Positions 7,840-16,960 of a stretch of 28,198 nt of DNA are shown here, piece after piece. Under the pieces are notes generated by a model, which made no database searches, was not told where the DNA came from, and worked only from the letters and a program-made list of their open reading frames with translations. The stretch is from JANMEB01 sp041740495 (GTDB taxonomy: Bacteria; Planctomycetota; Planctomycetia; Pirellulales; Pirellulaceae), in assembly GCA_041740495.1 (NCBI GenBank), contig JBGSLW010000159.1, positions 1 through 28,198 on the forward strand, read 5' to 3'. How positions within the stretch are numbered: the first letter of the stretch is position 1; each line of letters starts with the position of its first letter. The translations under genes were made by a program, and so were the position numbers.

Positions 7840-8389
7840 GGCCCCCTCGAACGTAGTGAACTTTATGTCATGTGAAAAACACATCGTCGTAGGGGTTGGG
7901 CAATCTGAAGAGATTGTGCCGGAGGGTGGTGGAAACGGCCGTTTTTTGCCGCCAAGGGCGTTTTCATGAACTAAATTCAGAAAAGTTGGTGAATTTTCAC
8001 GGTCTTGCGTTGACACTTGCCCTGCTTTTTGTAAGACTTCAGAAAATCTTCCGCGAATCCTCGCAGGTTTTAATTCTCCTTGGGGCGGTGCCTCATATCT
8101 GGTTGGACCCAGTTTCTACCGTTGGGCGAACTAACCTAGGAGTCGACCCTGAGTTTGGAACTCGAATCGATGGACAAGGTTTGTCCGCGGAACAGCTAAA
8201 TCAAACGAGGCTGGTCTGCTGGACGGTCGGTTGGCGAGGGGAGTAAACGGATCCTACCGGTAAAGGGTGACCCGCTGCCGGTGCGATAACCGATTGTTCC
8301 GCGTCCGCGGACTGAGCTGACTAGAACGTTTTTGTTTGGTTTCTCGTACGCCAAACACATCTAAGACCGGGGGGCTCTCCCCCACAAAA
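7840..8389. other. long intergenic region between divergent trx-like gene and rho
   Basis: 550 bases without a convincing gene; a 116-codon plus-strand frame at 7896-8246 begins with TTG, has no ribosome site and no protein family look. The region must hold the minus-strand promoter of the thioredoxin-like gene. Near its start lies an ATGTG-AAAAA-CACAT palindrome (7870-7884), a possible operator. The rest forms a long untranslated leader or promoter region for rho, with a G6/C5 hairpin at about 8368-8383 (GGGGGGCTCTCCCCC). Confidence 0.5.
8010..8037 (+). promoter_or_regulatory. candidate sigma-70-type promoter for rho
   Basis: A perfect TTGACA at 8010-8015 is followed after 16 bases by TAAGAC at 8032-8037, a weak -10 match. 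If used it would give a rho leader of roughly 400 bases. Only the -35 is strong, so the assignment is tentative. Confidence 0.35.
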
Positions 8390-8447
8390 ACACCGAGTGA
8401 CGATCAACACCGAGTGACGATCAACACAACGTGACAACTAAAACAGA

Positions 8448-8457
<10 letters not shown>
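8390..8457 (+). repeat. four tandem 17-bp repeats at the rho start, forming overlapping mini-reading-frames
   Basis: Two identical units (ACACCGAGTGACGATCA at 8390-8406 and 8407-8423) are followed by two diverged units (ACACAACGTGACAACTA at 8424-8440 and AAACAGAGTGACAACCC at 8441-8457). The array touches the rho coding start. Every unit keeps the core GTGAC. Because the period is 17, each GTG opens a six-codon frame closed by the TGA of the next unit's GTGA: GTG at 8397 to TGA at 8417 (MTINTE), 8414 to 8434 (MTINTT), 8431 to 8451 (MTTKTE). The fourth GTG, at 8448, is in frame with rho. The array is rich in A and C and poor in G, so it could also act as an unstructured Rho-loading (rut-like) leader. 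The repeat is seen directly; both functions are inference. Confidence 0.85.
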
Positions 8458-9797
<1,340 letters not shown>

Positions 9798-10108
9798 GGG
9801 CCTATCCCCCTACCCGACAGCCCCTCTTCGGAATCCGGCGCCCGCTCTCCGTTTCTGCGCGCTGCCGCTATCCCGGATGCCACCCGCGGTCGCCGGAGCG
9901 ACAGGAGTCCGGTTTCGCCGCGCCATGCGCGACGATCCACCCCAAACTGGCCAACTTCGGGGAAAAAATCCGCATTACCTATTGATGTCGATTGGTGAGC
10001 TATTTAGCATTTTGAAATGCGGTCGGGTGCGACGACAACGGTACCGGTGATCGGTACAAAACGCGCTCGCCGAGAATCGAGCAATTTGAAACGGAAGAGG
10101 GGATTGCT
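9798..10108. other. intergenic region between rho and the LVIVD-repeat gene
   Basis: 311 bases. I find no strong intrinsic terminator after rho; the best hairpin is a five-base GTCGC/GCGAC stem without a T-run (about 9889-9904). The distal part carries the promoter-like and palindromic signals listed separately. No gene is supported. Confidence 0.5.
9982..10020 (+). promoter_or_regulatory. candidate promoter with overlapping palindrome
   Basis: TTGATG (9982-9987) and TAGCAT (10005-10010) are separated by exactly 17 bases, each matching the sigma-70 consensus at four of six positions. The inverted repeat GCATTT-TG-AAATGC (10007-10020) overlaps the -10 box, which would suit a repressor site. 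The start codon lies about 90 bases downstream. Confidence 0.4.
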
Positions 10109-11482
10109 ATGTCGAGTCGATTGGGAGCGATCTGGTTGGTGGTCGGTTGGATATTGTGCGGGTGGAACGCCGTTGCGGCGTGGGCCCAATGCGGCTGCGG
10201 AATGAATTGCAATTCGGGATGCCAGTGCGGTTGCAATGACCCCGAGAAATTGGAACCGCCGACCGACAGTGGAGGTCCGTTCGACGCGTGGAACGTCAAT
10301 CTCTTATCGCAATTGACCTTGGCGGATCTGGGCGCCGAAGCGGGTGTGCTGGGAAACGACTGCTGGGGTTGGACGGATCCCGTATCTGGTCGTGAATTCG
10401 CGATCATGGGATTGACCAACGCAACGACGTTTATCGAAGTCACCAATCCGAGCGCCCCGGTGTACTTGGGCAAGTTGTACGGCCACAACAGCGTCAACCA
10501 AGCCTGGCGAGATATCAAGGTTTATAACAACCGCGCCTATATCGTCGCGGACGGGGGCGCGAACGGCTCGCACGGAATTCAAGTATTCGACTTGACTCGA
10601 TTGCTCAACGTCGCCTCGCCGCCCGAGCTGTTCACGGCGGACGGACGATACACACCGACGGGCCGGGCGCACAATATTGCGATCAATGAGGACACGGGGT
10701 TTGCCTACGCCTGCGGGTCACCCAACCAAATTTCCTCGGGCGGACCGATCATGTTGGACCTGAAGAACGGGCTGCTGCCGACTTGGTCCGGTTCGTATTC
10801 GGGAGACGGTTACACCCACGACTTGCAGGTGGTGGTTTATCACGGTCCCGACAATCGAGTGACGCAGCCTCATCGCGCTCCGTACAAATCGTATATCGGC
10901 CGCGAAATTGCCTTTTGCTGCAACGAAGACACCTTGACGATCGTCGATGTGAACGTCAAAGGGAAACCCCGTTTGGTCTCGCGGACACCCTATGTCGGAT
11001 CATCGTATAGCCACCAAGGGTGGTTGACCGAAGATCACAGGTACTTTTTACTTGACGACGAATTGGATGAGCAGAATAGCCCCACGCTGATTCCGACGAA
11101 AACGCGGGTTTGGGATGTTCGCGACTTGGACCACCCGGTGTATTTGGGCCACATCGACGGCACCGCCACCACGATCGACCACAATCAATACATCCGCGGC
11201 AATTACATTTTTCAAGCGAATTACACGAGCGGTTTGCGAATCCGCGAAATTCGCAATATCGATCCCAGCACGAATCCGCCAACGTTGGATATCCCGGCGG
11301 TCGGACATTTCGATACGTATGAACCGAATAACAATGTAACCTTCAACGGCGCCTGGTCCACGTACCCGTTCTTCCCGTCGGAAAATATCTTGATCAGCGA
11401 CCGCCAAGGTGGCTTGTTCGTCGTCGAGTTCATTCCGCCGGCATCGGAGTCCAAGTTGACCGCCAACGGCTCGGGGAAGTAA
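10109..11482 (+). CDS. exported choice-of-anchor-B-like (LVIVD repeat) protein
   Basis: 457 residues from ATG 10109, with GGAAGAGGGG 7-16 bases upstream. A signal peptide (LGAIWLVVGWILCGWNAVAAWA) is followed by a Cys-rich tag (QCGCGMNCNSGCQCGCND). The body (about 60-445) is a beta-propeller-like repeat protein with the motifs of the choice-of-anchor-B family: GNDCWGWTDPVSGREFAIMG, TTFIEVTNPSAPVYLGKL, WRDIKVYNNRAYIVAD, GIQVFDLTRL, RAHNIAINEDTGFAYACG and SYSHQGWLTEDHRYFLLDDE. In other bacteria this module precedes a cell-surface anchor such as a PEP-CTERM or type-IX signal; here the protein simply ends in SKLTANGSGK, without an anchor. The N-terminal Cys cluster might serve attachment or crosslinking instead (inference). 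The ligand is unknown. An intrinsic terminator follows at 11598. Confidence 0.85.
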   Translation: MSSRLGAIWLVVGWILCGWNAVAAWAQCGCGMNCNSGCQCGCNDPEKLEPPTDSGGPFDAWNVNLLSQLTLADLGAEAGVLGNDCWGWTDPVSGREFAIMGLTNATTFIEVTNPSAPVYLGKLYGHNSVNQAWRDIKVYNNRAYIVADGGANGSHGIQVFDLTRLLNVASPPELFTADGRYTPTGRAHNIAINEDTGFAYACGSPNQISSGGPIMLDLKNGLLPTWSGSYSGDGYTHDLQVVVYHGPDNRVTQPHRAPYKSYIGREIAFCCNEDTLTIVDVNVKGKPRLVSRTPYVGSSYSHQGWLTEDHRYFLLDDELDEQNSPTLIPTKTRVWDVRDLDHPVYLGHIDGTATTIDHNQYIRGNYIFQANYTSGLRIREIRNIDPSTNPPTLDIPAVGHFDTYEPNNNVTFNGAWSTYPFFPSENILISDRQGGLFVVEFIPPASESKLTANGSGK

Positions 11483-11597
11483 GCGAGCATATCGACTGCT
11501 AGGAAGGGCCGTTCGCGGATGGGGTTGCGTTCCGGAAAGCGGCAAGCGACCCGCGGCGCGTGCCGTCGAAACGGCCAAAACAACTGAACCGATTTGT

Positions 11598-11634
11598 GGC
11601 ACGCCTCGGGCTTCCCGCGGCGTGCCTTTTTTTT
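11598..11634 (+). terminator. intrinsic terminator, abutting the next ribosome site
   Basis: Stem GGCACGCC (11598-11605) pairs with GGCGTGCC (11619-11626); the inner CGGG/CCCG pairs extend it to 12 bp with one mismatch and a three-base loop. Eight T residues follow (11627-11634). It should end transcripts of the LVIVD-repeat gene. The T-run is only 13 bases before the ATG of the methyltransferase gene and almost touches its Shine-Dalgarno (CAGGGGG). Confidence 0.9.
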
Positions 11635-11647
11635 GCAGGGGGCCGGT

Positions 11648-13012
11648 ATGCGCAAAAAATCCTCCCGCCGGGGCGTGCGGCGCACCGCCGCAGAAATCCA
11701 GGCCGATCTCCAGGCCGCCGCCCAACTCGAGTCCGCCGGTCACTGGCCGGAGGCGGAACAGCGATGCCGGGCCGTAATCGCCGTCCAGCCCGCATCACCC
11801 TTCGCCCTCCACATCCTCGCTCGAGCGGTATGGCGACAACACCGGCGCGACGAAGCCGAAGGATTGCTTCGCCAGGCACTGGCGATCGATCCGGACTACC
11901 ATGGTGCGGCGATCGATCTGGCCAATTTCTCCAGCGAGTCGGGAAAACCCGCCGCGGCCGACCAGCTCTTGACATACGTGGTCAAGAAATGCCCCGACCA
12001 CGTCCTGGCGCTGAACAACTTGGGCGTGCTCCGGAAGGAACAAGGGCAGTGGATGGAGGCCGTCGACCTGCTGTGCCGCGCGAGTGCTCTCGAACCCAAG
12101 TACTTGGACGCGCACCTCAATCGCGGCTACGCGCACATTCAAGGTGAGCAGTGGACCGAGGCTGCATCCGCCTTCGAGTGCGCCCTGCGTCTGGACCCCG
12201 ATCATCTCGAAGCGATTCGCGTCCTGATCCGGCTCTATCGGATCCAGGCTCGCAATTCGGACCTCCCGGCGTTGTACCAACGCTGGCAACAACTCGCTCC
12301 GACCGATTCGACGCCGGCCTACTTGCTGCGGGCGCTCCAGGGGGACCGCGAGTTGTCTCGCGCCCCCCAGGACTACGTGCGCGACGAGTTCGAGCGATTC
12401 GCCGATTCGTTCGACGCCCAGTTGCGGCTGCTGGAATACCAAGTCCATGAAGTCGTGGCCCGAGAGTTTCATCAACATTTTCCGCAGGCCGACGGCACGC
12501 GCGTCGTGGCCGATTTGGGGTGTGGCACAGGGTTGGCCGGAGTCTGGCTACGGCCGTATTCGCAAGCGTTGATTGGCGTCGATCTTTCGGCAAAGATGTT
12601 GGCGAAGGCCGCAGAGCGCCACCTCTACGATCAACTGGTGCAGGCCGAATTGGTCGAGTTTCTCGTCGCCCAACCAGGAGCATTCGACTGGGTCGTCGCG
12701 TTGGATACACTCAACTACCTGGGCGATTTGCAACCGACTCTGACGCACGCCCACGCCGCGCTGCGGCCCGGTGGAGTGCTCGCGTTCACGATCGAGACCG
12801 CCGAGACACCCGACGACGATTTTCGAGTCACGCCGTCAGGGCGGTATCGCCATGGTGCCGGTTACGTCCAGGAACTCCTGGCCGCCGCTGGATTCACGCG
12901 GCAACGAACCACCAGCGCCATCTTGCGCAAAGAAGCTGGCGCGCCGGTAGAGGGACTCGTCATCTGGGCGGAAAAGCTGCTCCACGCGACGACGAGCGCT
13001 TCGGCGCCCTAG
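11648..13012 (+). CDS. TPR-repeat protein fused to a SAM-dependent methyltransferase
   Basis: 454 residues from ATG 11648, with AGGGGG five bases upstream. After a basic N-terminus, residues about 15-220 are tandem tetratricopeptide repeats (for example LALNNLGVLRKEQGQWMEAVDLLCRASALEP and LDAHLNRGYAHIQGEQWTEAASAFECALRLDP), a protein-binding scaffold. A linker (YVRDEFERFADSFDAQL) leads to a class I methyltransferase: motif I DLGCGTG at 289-295, an acidic GVDLSAKML strand and DWVVALDTLNYLGDL. The FADSFDAQL-type linker and this TPR-methyltransferase order are known in proteobacteria and planctomycetes; the methyl acceptor is unknown. The gene has no obvious operon partner. The terminator directly ahead of its ribosome site leaves little room for an independent promoter. 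Confidence 0.9.
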   Translation: MRKKSSRRGVRRTAAEIQADLQAAAQLESAGHWPEAEQRCRAVIAVQPASPFALHILARAVWRQHRRDEAEGLLRQALAIDPDYHGAAIDLANFSSESGKPAAADQLLTYVVKKCPDHVLALNNLGVLRKEQGQWMEAVDLLCRASALEPKYLDAHLNRGYAHIQGEQWTEAASAFECALRLDPDHLEAIRVLIRLYRIQARNSDLPALYQRWQQLAPTDSTPAYLLRALQGDRELSRAPQDYVRDEFERFADSFDAQLRLLEYQVHEVVAREFHQHFPQADGTRVVADLGCGTGLAGVWLRPYSQALIGVDLSAKMLAKAAERHLYDQLVQAELVEFLVAQPGAFDWVVALDTLNYLGDLQPTLTHAHAALRPGGVLAFTIETAETPDDDFRVTPSGRYRHGAGYVQELLAAAGFTRQRTTSAILRKEAGAPVEGLVIWAEKLLHATTSASAP

Positions 13013-13020
13013 ACACGAGA

Positions 13021-13240
13021 AATCAAAGGGGTCAGACCTCTTTGATTGGGAAAGGCGCTGTGCTGCGCTGCGTTCCACGTGGCCGACCGATGGGAGAGGG
13101 AGGCTAGGTAGAGTCAACCGCGTGCAGACTTAAACTGGAGTCCACCTTGCGCACGCGCGGTCGCCTACGAGTGCGACCAATGCCAAGCAAATCAAACAAA
13201 GAGGCCTGACCCCATTGATTCGAGTGACCCCTTTGATTCG
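13021..13240. repeat. pair of GGGTCAG-type palindromic repeats (possible REP/RAYT-type remnant)
   Basis: Left copy 13021-13047 is a near-palindrome: AATCAAAG and CTTTGATT flank GGGGTCAGACC. The right part (about 13190-13240) has CAAAGAGGCCTGACCCCATTGATT followed closely by GTGACCCCTTTGATTCG, so related motifs occur in opposite orientation on both sides of about 140 bp. Repeats of the form CAAAGNGGTCAGNCC are familiar to me from IS200-like/REP-associated transposase contexts; no transposase lies between them, so this is either a non-autonomous element or scattered repeats. It occupies the convergent gap between the methyltransferase and dehydrogenase genes. There is no T-run, so it is not a standard terminator. 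Confidence 0.55.
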
Positions 13241-13299
13241 AGGCGCGCACCGGCTCGGCGGATATCCCTGCGATCGCAACCGAATGGAACCAACGCTAT

Positions 13300-14052
13300 C
13301 TAGGCCCACCAGCCGCCGTTGACGTGAAGCGTTTGCCCGGTGACATACGACGCCAGGTCGCTGGCCAGAAATAACACCACATCGGCGATTTCCGTTGGCT
13401 GGGCAAAACGGCCTAGCGGGATATTTTGCAGCATCACCTGGCGATTCTCTTCCGGAATCGATTCGCCCATTTCGGTCCAAACCACACCAGGCGCCACAGC
13501 GTTGACTCGGATTTTCCGCCGCGCAAGTTCTTTGCTCAAAACCTTGGTGAAGGTCACTACTCCTGCCTTGGCCGAGGCATAATTGGCTTGGCCGAAAAAG
13601 CCGATTGCGGCGGAAAGCGAGGCGAGATTGACGATCGCCCCACCGTCCCGCAATTGCTCGCAAGTGACTTTGCAAACGTTGAACACGCCGGTCAAGTTGG
13701 TATCGATCACATCCTGCCAGTCGGACTGGCTCATTTTCTTGAAGCTGCGATCGCGGAGGATGCCGGCGTTGTTGACGACGATATCCAGTGCTCCGAATCG
13801 ACCGACAACCGCGTTCACCGCCTCCGCCAACTGTTCGGGACGGCGCACGTCGGCCTCGGCCGGCATCGAACGATCGCCAAGAGATTCCGCCACGCTCACC
13901 GCGCGGGCTCGATTCTGACCGGCCGAATCCGGAAAGTAGTTGATTGCGACCTGGGCGCCCGCGGCATGGAGGCCGACCGCGATGGCTTGCCCGATCCCTT
14001 GGCCGCCCCCCGTGACAAACGCCGTTTTACCACTCAAGTCGATAGTGCGCAT
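13300..14052 (-). CDS. SDR family oxidoreductase (FabG/AtuB-like)
   Basis: 250 residues from ATG 14052, with AGGA seven bases upstream. Classical short-chain dehydrogenase: cofactor loop TGGGQGIG (14-21), NNAG (94-97), and catalytic Ser145, Tyr158 and Lys162 (YASAK). The C-terminal NGGWWA is typical of the FabG-like group. It should be a cytoplasmic NAD(P)-dependent alcohol/3-oxoacyl reductase or dehydrogenase. A hint of NADP use cannot be judged safely from the short loop after strand two (NYFPDSAGQN). It sits 60 bases after an enoyl-CoA hydratase gene on the same strand and opposite AtuA-like genes; SDR proteins (AtuB, AtuG) belong to the acyclic terpene pathway, so an acyl-CoA substrate is the better guess. 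A housekeeping FabG is possible but less likely in this context. Confidence 0.9.
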   Translation of the reverse strand: MRTIDLSGKTAFVTGGGQGIGQAIAVGLHAAGAQVAINYFPDSAGQNRARAVSVAESLGDRSMPAEADVRRPEQLAEAVNAVVGRFGALDIVVNNAGILRDRSFKKMSQSDWQDVIDTNLTGVFNVCKVTCEQLRDGGAIVNLASLSAAIGFFGQANYASAKAGVVTFTKVLSKELARRKIRVNAVAPGVVWTEMGESIPEENRQVMLQNIPLGRFAQPTEIADVVLFLASDLASYVTGQTLHVNGGWWA

Positions 14053-14112
14053 CCCGATTCCTAGCTCCCCGCAATAAAGGAAATGTCGACAGCCGAAGGG
14101 CGCCGCTCCCGG

Positions 14113-14901
14113 TCAGCCTCGTTGCCAATTGGGTTTGCGCCGTTCCGCGAAGGCCGCCAGTCCCTCGCGCGCATCCGCGGTTTCCCGCGCCGTTGCCGAG
14201 ACTTCGATCGAGTAATCGATCAAGTCCTCGATTGGCCGCCCCGCGCAACGTTGCAAATGCTGTTTGGTGATCCGCAAGGCGGTCAACGAGCCGGTACAAA
14301 TCGATTCAATCCATTCGTCGCGGGTAGCCGCCAGGCGATCGCCGGGGACCACCGCGTGGCACAAAATGCCGGCCAACTCGGTCGCGGACGTGCGTCTTCC
14401 CGACAATAACAGGCTGCTCGCCCGCCCGATCCCCAGGCGGTACACCAGCAACGGAGTCACCATCGCCGCGGTGATCCCACGCTGCGGCTCGGGCAACGCA
14501 AAAAACGCCTCGTGCGAAGCAACCACCAAATCGCAGGCCAAAACGATCCCCATCCCTCCCGCCAGCGCGGGACCTTGCACCACGGCCAGAGTTGGGGCCG
14601 GGAATTGGTAGAGCGACTTGAGCAAGTCGGCGTAGACGCGCGAGTCCTGCAGGTACTCGCGATCCGCATCCGGTTGCTCGGCCCGTTGCTGCATCTGGCC
14701 CAAGTCCATTCCGGCACAAAAGACAGGGCCCTCCGCCTGCACCACCAGCAGGCGCACGTCGGCCGAATGCAACTGCTGGAGCGCCTCCGAGAATTGCTCG
14801 ATCAACTCGCGCGTCAATGCATTCCGTTTCGCGGCGCGCTGCAGCGTCAGCATCCCGACTCCGTCGACGACGCGAGAATCAAACTCGGCAGCTGGTGACA
14901 T
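14113..14901 (-). CDS. enoyl-CoA hydratase/isomerase family protein (AtuE/LiuC-like)
   Basis: 262 residues from ATG 14901, with AAGGGG five bases upstream; the longer frame to 15177 is not supported. Crotonase fold with oxyanion-hole segments FCAGMDL (61-67) and LAGGMGI (113-119). A Glu138 in PEPQRGI occupies the place of the catalytic Glu of methylglutaconyl-CoA hydratases (their TEVRLGI/IPATI segment), and the following ITAAMVTPLL also resembles that subgroup. It probably adds water to a branched unsaturated acyl-CoA. With the SDR gene downstream and the AtuA-like genes divergent, it fits a branched-chain/terpenoid acyl-CoA pathway. The 284-base gap to the plus-strand AtuA gene should contain both promoters; I do not see a confident one. 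Confidence 0.88.
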   Translation of the reverse strand: MSPAAEFDSRVVDGVGMLTLQRAAKRNALTRELIEQFSEALQQLHSADVRLLVVQAEGPVFCAGMDLGQMQQRAEQPDADREYLQDSRVYADLLKSLYQFPAPTLAVVQGPALAGGMGIVLACDLVVASHEAFFALPEPQRGITAAMVTPLLVYRLGIGRASSLLLSGRRTSATELAGILCHAVVPGDRLAATRDEWIESICTGSLTALRITKQHLQRCAGRPIEDLIDYSIEVSATARETADAREGLAAFAERRKPNWQRG

Positions 14902-15185
14902 CGGCCCCTTGCGCTCCGGAATTGTGTGCGGTGAGAATGCCATGGAAAACTGTCGATATTGTAAAAAGTTGGCGCGGCGGAGGAAACCTCCACTGCGGGA
15001 GCCCGAGCGCAGGCGGCGTTCCCGACGCTCACCCTGCCAACCCAGCCGCTTTGGGCTACAATCATCCTCGCGCGGGTCGTCGACGCGCAGCGGTCCGGTC
15101 CGTGCGTCGACACGCCCAAATGCCGCGGGGAACCAGCGGCCGTCGCCAACTTGACATTCCATCGCTACTCCAGCCATTACCGACT

Positions 15186-16547
15186 ATGGACAGATTGCTC
15201 GTTGCCAACGGCCAAGGATTTTGGGGTGACAGTCTGCTCGGTCCACTGCGACTGGTCAACGAAGGCCCTGTCGATTTTCTGACCTTGGATTATCTGGCTG
15301 AGGTCACCATGAGCATCATGCAAAAGCTCAAACGACGCGACCCGCGCGCCGGATACGCGACGGATTTTGTGCAAATGGTCAAACGGGTCCTCCCCCGCTG
15401 CCGCGAAAAAGGAATCAAGATTGTCGCCAACGCCGGCGGGGTCAACCCGCTCGCCTGCCGCGAAGCCGTCGCCCAGGTCGTGCGGGAATTGGGAATGGGC
15501 AACGTCCGAGTCGGCGTGGTCGAAGGGGACGACATTCTCGGACAACTCCCCGGATTGATCGAAGCCGGAGAGGCTTTCCGCAACATGGATAGCGGCGAAA
15601 TGCTCCAGCCGTTTCTTCCGCTGGTGCAAAGCGCCAACGTGTATATCGGCGCCCCACCGATCGTCGAGGCCTTGGAGCAGGGCGCCGAGATCGTGATCAC
15701 CGGCCGAGCCACCGACCCCTCCGTGGTCGTTGCGCCGATCGTCCAGCGCTTCGGCTGGGCCTGGGATGATTACGACAAATTGGCGGCGGCGACGATCGCA
15801 GGACACATCGTCGAATGCGGCGCCCAGTGTACCGGCGGGAATTTTGCCGACTGGCGCCGCGTTCCCGACCTGGCCCGCGTCGGCTATCCACTGATCGAAG
15901 CCTATCCGGACGGGAGCTTCGTCGTCACCAAACACCCCGGCACGGGCGGCCTGGTGACCGTGGAGTCGGTCACCTCCCAACTGGTGTATGAAATGGGGGA
16001 TCCCGCCCGTTATATCACCCCGGACGTGATCGCCGACTTCACGTCGATTCAATTGGATCAGGAAGGCGCCGATCGAGTTCGCGTCACGGGGATCCGCGGG
16101 TTTCCCGCGACCGCGACGTACAAGGTTTCGATCTCCTATCTGAACGGCTACAAGATTGTGGGTCAGCTGACCATCGCCGGACCCGATGCCGTCGAAAAGG
16201 CCCGGCTTTGTGCGGAGATTGTCTTTGCGCGCGCCGCGATGGACGGCGCCGAATTCCCTCCCGAGGAGCGATTCGTGGAAATCGTCGGGACCAACGTCTG
16301 CCACGCCGGAATCATGGCGGCTCCCGCGGAACCAGCCGAAGTCGTGCTGCGCATCGGCGCCAAGGGTCCGGATGAGGCCAAGCTCAATCGCCTGGGCATG
16401 GAAATCGTGCCGCTGGTCACCAGCGGCCCGCCCGGCGTCACGGGTTTCGCCGGCGGACGTCCCAAGGCCGCTGAAATCATCAGTTACTGGCCAGCGTTGC
16501 TCTCCAAGAAACGTGTGCAGTGCCAGGTATCCGTCGAAACCATCTGA
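15186..16547 (+). CDS. AtuA-like (DUF1446) protein, large part
   Basis: 453 residues from ATG 15186 (MDRLLVANGQGFWGDS), the family's characteristic beginning; the frame is open further upstream to 14817 but without family similarity, and there is no clear Shine-Dalgarno. DUF1446/AtuA features include NAGGVNPLACREAV, GVVEGDDI, YIGAPPIVEALEQGAEIVITGRATDPSVVVAP, HIVECGAQCTGGNFADW, FVVTKHPGTGGLVTVESVTSQLVYE and GPPGVTGFAGGRP. AtuA is required for acyclic terpene use in Pseudomonas but its biochemical role is not settled. In many bacteria a small C-terminal domain is fused to it; here that domain is a separate gene 26 bases downstream, so the two products likely form a complex. Confidence 0.93.
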   Translation: MDRLLVANGQGFWGDSLLGPLRLVNEGPVDFLTLDYLAEVTMSIMQKLKRRDPRAGYATDFVQMVKRVLPRCREKGIKIVANAGGVNPLACREAVAQVVRELGMGNVRVGVVEGDDILGQLPGLIEAGEAFRNMDSGEMLQPFLPLVQSANVYIGAPPIVEALEQGAEIVITGRATDPSVVVAPIVQRFGWAWDDYDKLAAATIAGHIVECGAQCTGGNFADWRRVPDLARVGYPLIEAYPDGSFVVTKHPGTGGLVTVESVTSQLVYEMGDPARYITPDVIADFTSIQLDQEGADRVRVTGIRGFPATATYKVSISYLNGYKIVGQLTIAGPDAVEKARLCAEIVFARAAMDGAEFPPEERFVEIVGTNVCHAGIMAAPAEPAEVVLRIGAKGPDEAKLNRLGMEIVPLVTSGPPGVTGFAGGRPKAAEIISYWPALLSKKRVQCQVSVETI

Positions 16548-16573
16548 TCCGAATCTCTTTTCTTCCCAGCTCG

Positions 16574-16924
16574 ATGATGAAAGTTAGCCTCTCGCAAATA
16601 GCGTATGCCCGTTCGGGGGACAAAGGGGACGGCAGCAACGTCGGTGTCGTCGCCCGATCATTGGCCGCGTACGAATTCCTGCGGCGCACGTTGACTCCGG
16701 ACTTGGTCAAACAGCACTTCGGCGAAATCTGCCGAGGGAAAGTGGAACGATTTGAAGCGCCGAACCTCCGCGCACTCAATTTCATCCTCCACGACTCGTT
16801 GGGGGGCGGAGGGAGCGAAAGCCTTAAAACCGACGCCCAAGGCAAGACCCATGGGCTGGGGATGTTGCTCATGGAACTCGACGTCCCCGAAGCGGTCGTC
16901 GCCACCTGCCAACCCGCGAAGTGA
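16574..16924 (+). CDS. AtuA-like ferredoxin-fold protein, small part
   Basis: 116 residues from the tandem ATG-ATG at 16574/16577 (MMKVSLSQIAYARSGDKGDGSNVGVVAR). The ARSGDKGDGSNVGV signature and the later PNLRALNFILHDSLGGGGSESLKTDAQGKTHGLGMLLMELDV segment match the C-terminal domain of AtuA proteins, which takes a ferredoxin-like fold. The Gly-rich GGGGSESLKTDAQGK loop is conserved in that family. It follows the large subunit by 26 bases on the same strand, so the two should be co-transcribed. There is no strong ribosome site, which fits translational coupling. Function is as for the large part: an uncharacterised step in branched/terpenoid acyl-CoA breakdown. Confidence 0.9.
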   Translation: MMKVSLSQIAYARSGDKGDGSNVGVVARSLAAYEFLRRTLTPDLVKQHFGEICRGKVERFEAPNLRALNFILHDSLGGGGSESLKTDAQGKTHGLGMLLMELDVPEAVVATCQPAK

Positions 16925-16960
16925 GCGCCTTCCCCCAACCGCTCTCTCCCCAAAGTGGCA

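Noticed and set aside
7896..8246. 116-codon plus-strand frame in the rho upstream region
   Set aside because: TTG start, no Shine-Dalgarno, no internal Met start and no family resemblance; treated as non-coding leader/promoter DNA.
13021..13047. The palindrome as an intrinsic terminator of the methyltransferase gene
   Set aside because: No T-run follows it, and related copies in the other orientation nearby point to a repeat family instead.
14902..15177. N-terminal extension of the enoyl-CoA hydratase frame
   Set aside because: Arg/Gly-rich, not crotonase-like; the ATG at 14901 has a good ribosome site directly before it.
15177..16304. 375-codon minus-strand frame opposite the AtuA-like gene
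   Set aside because: Shadow of a GC-rich coding strand; no recognisable domain, while the plus-strand frame is a clear family match.
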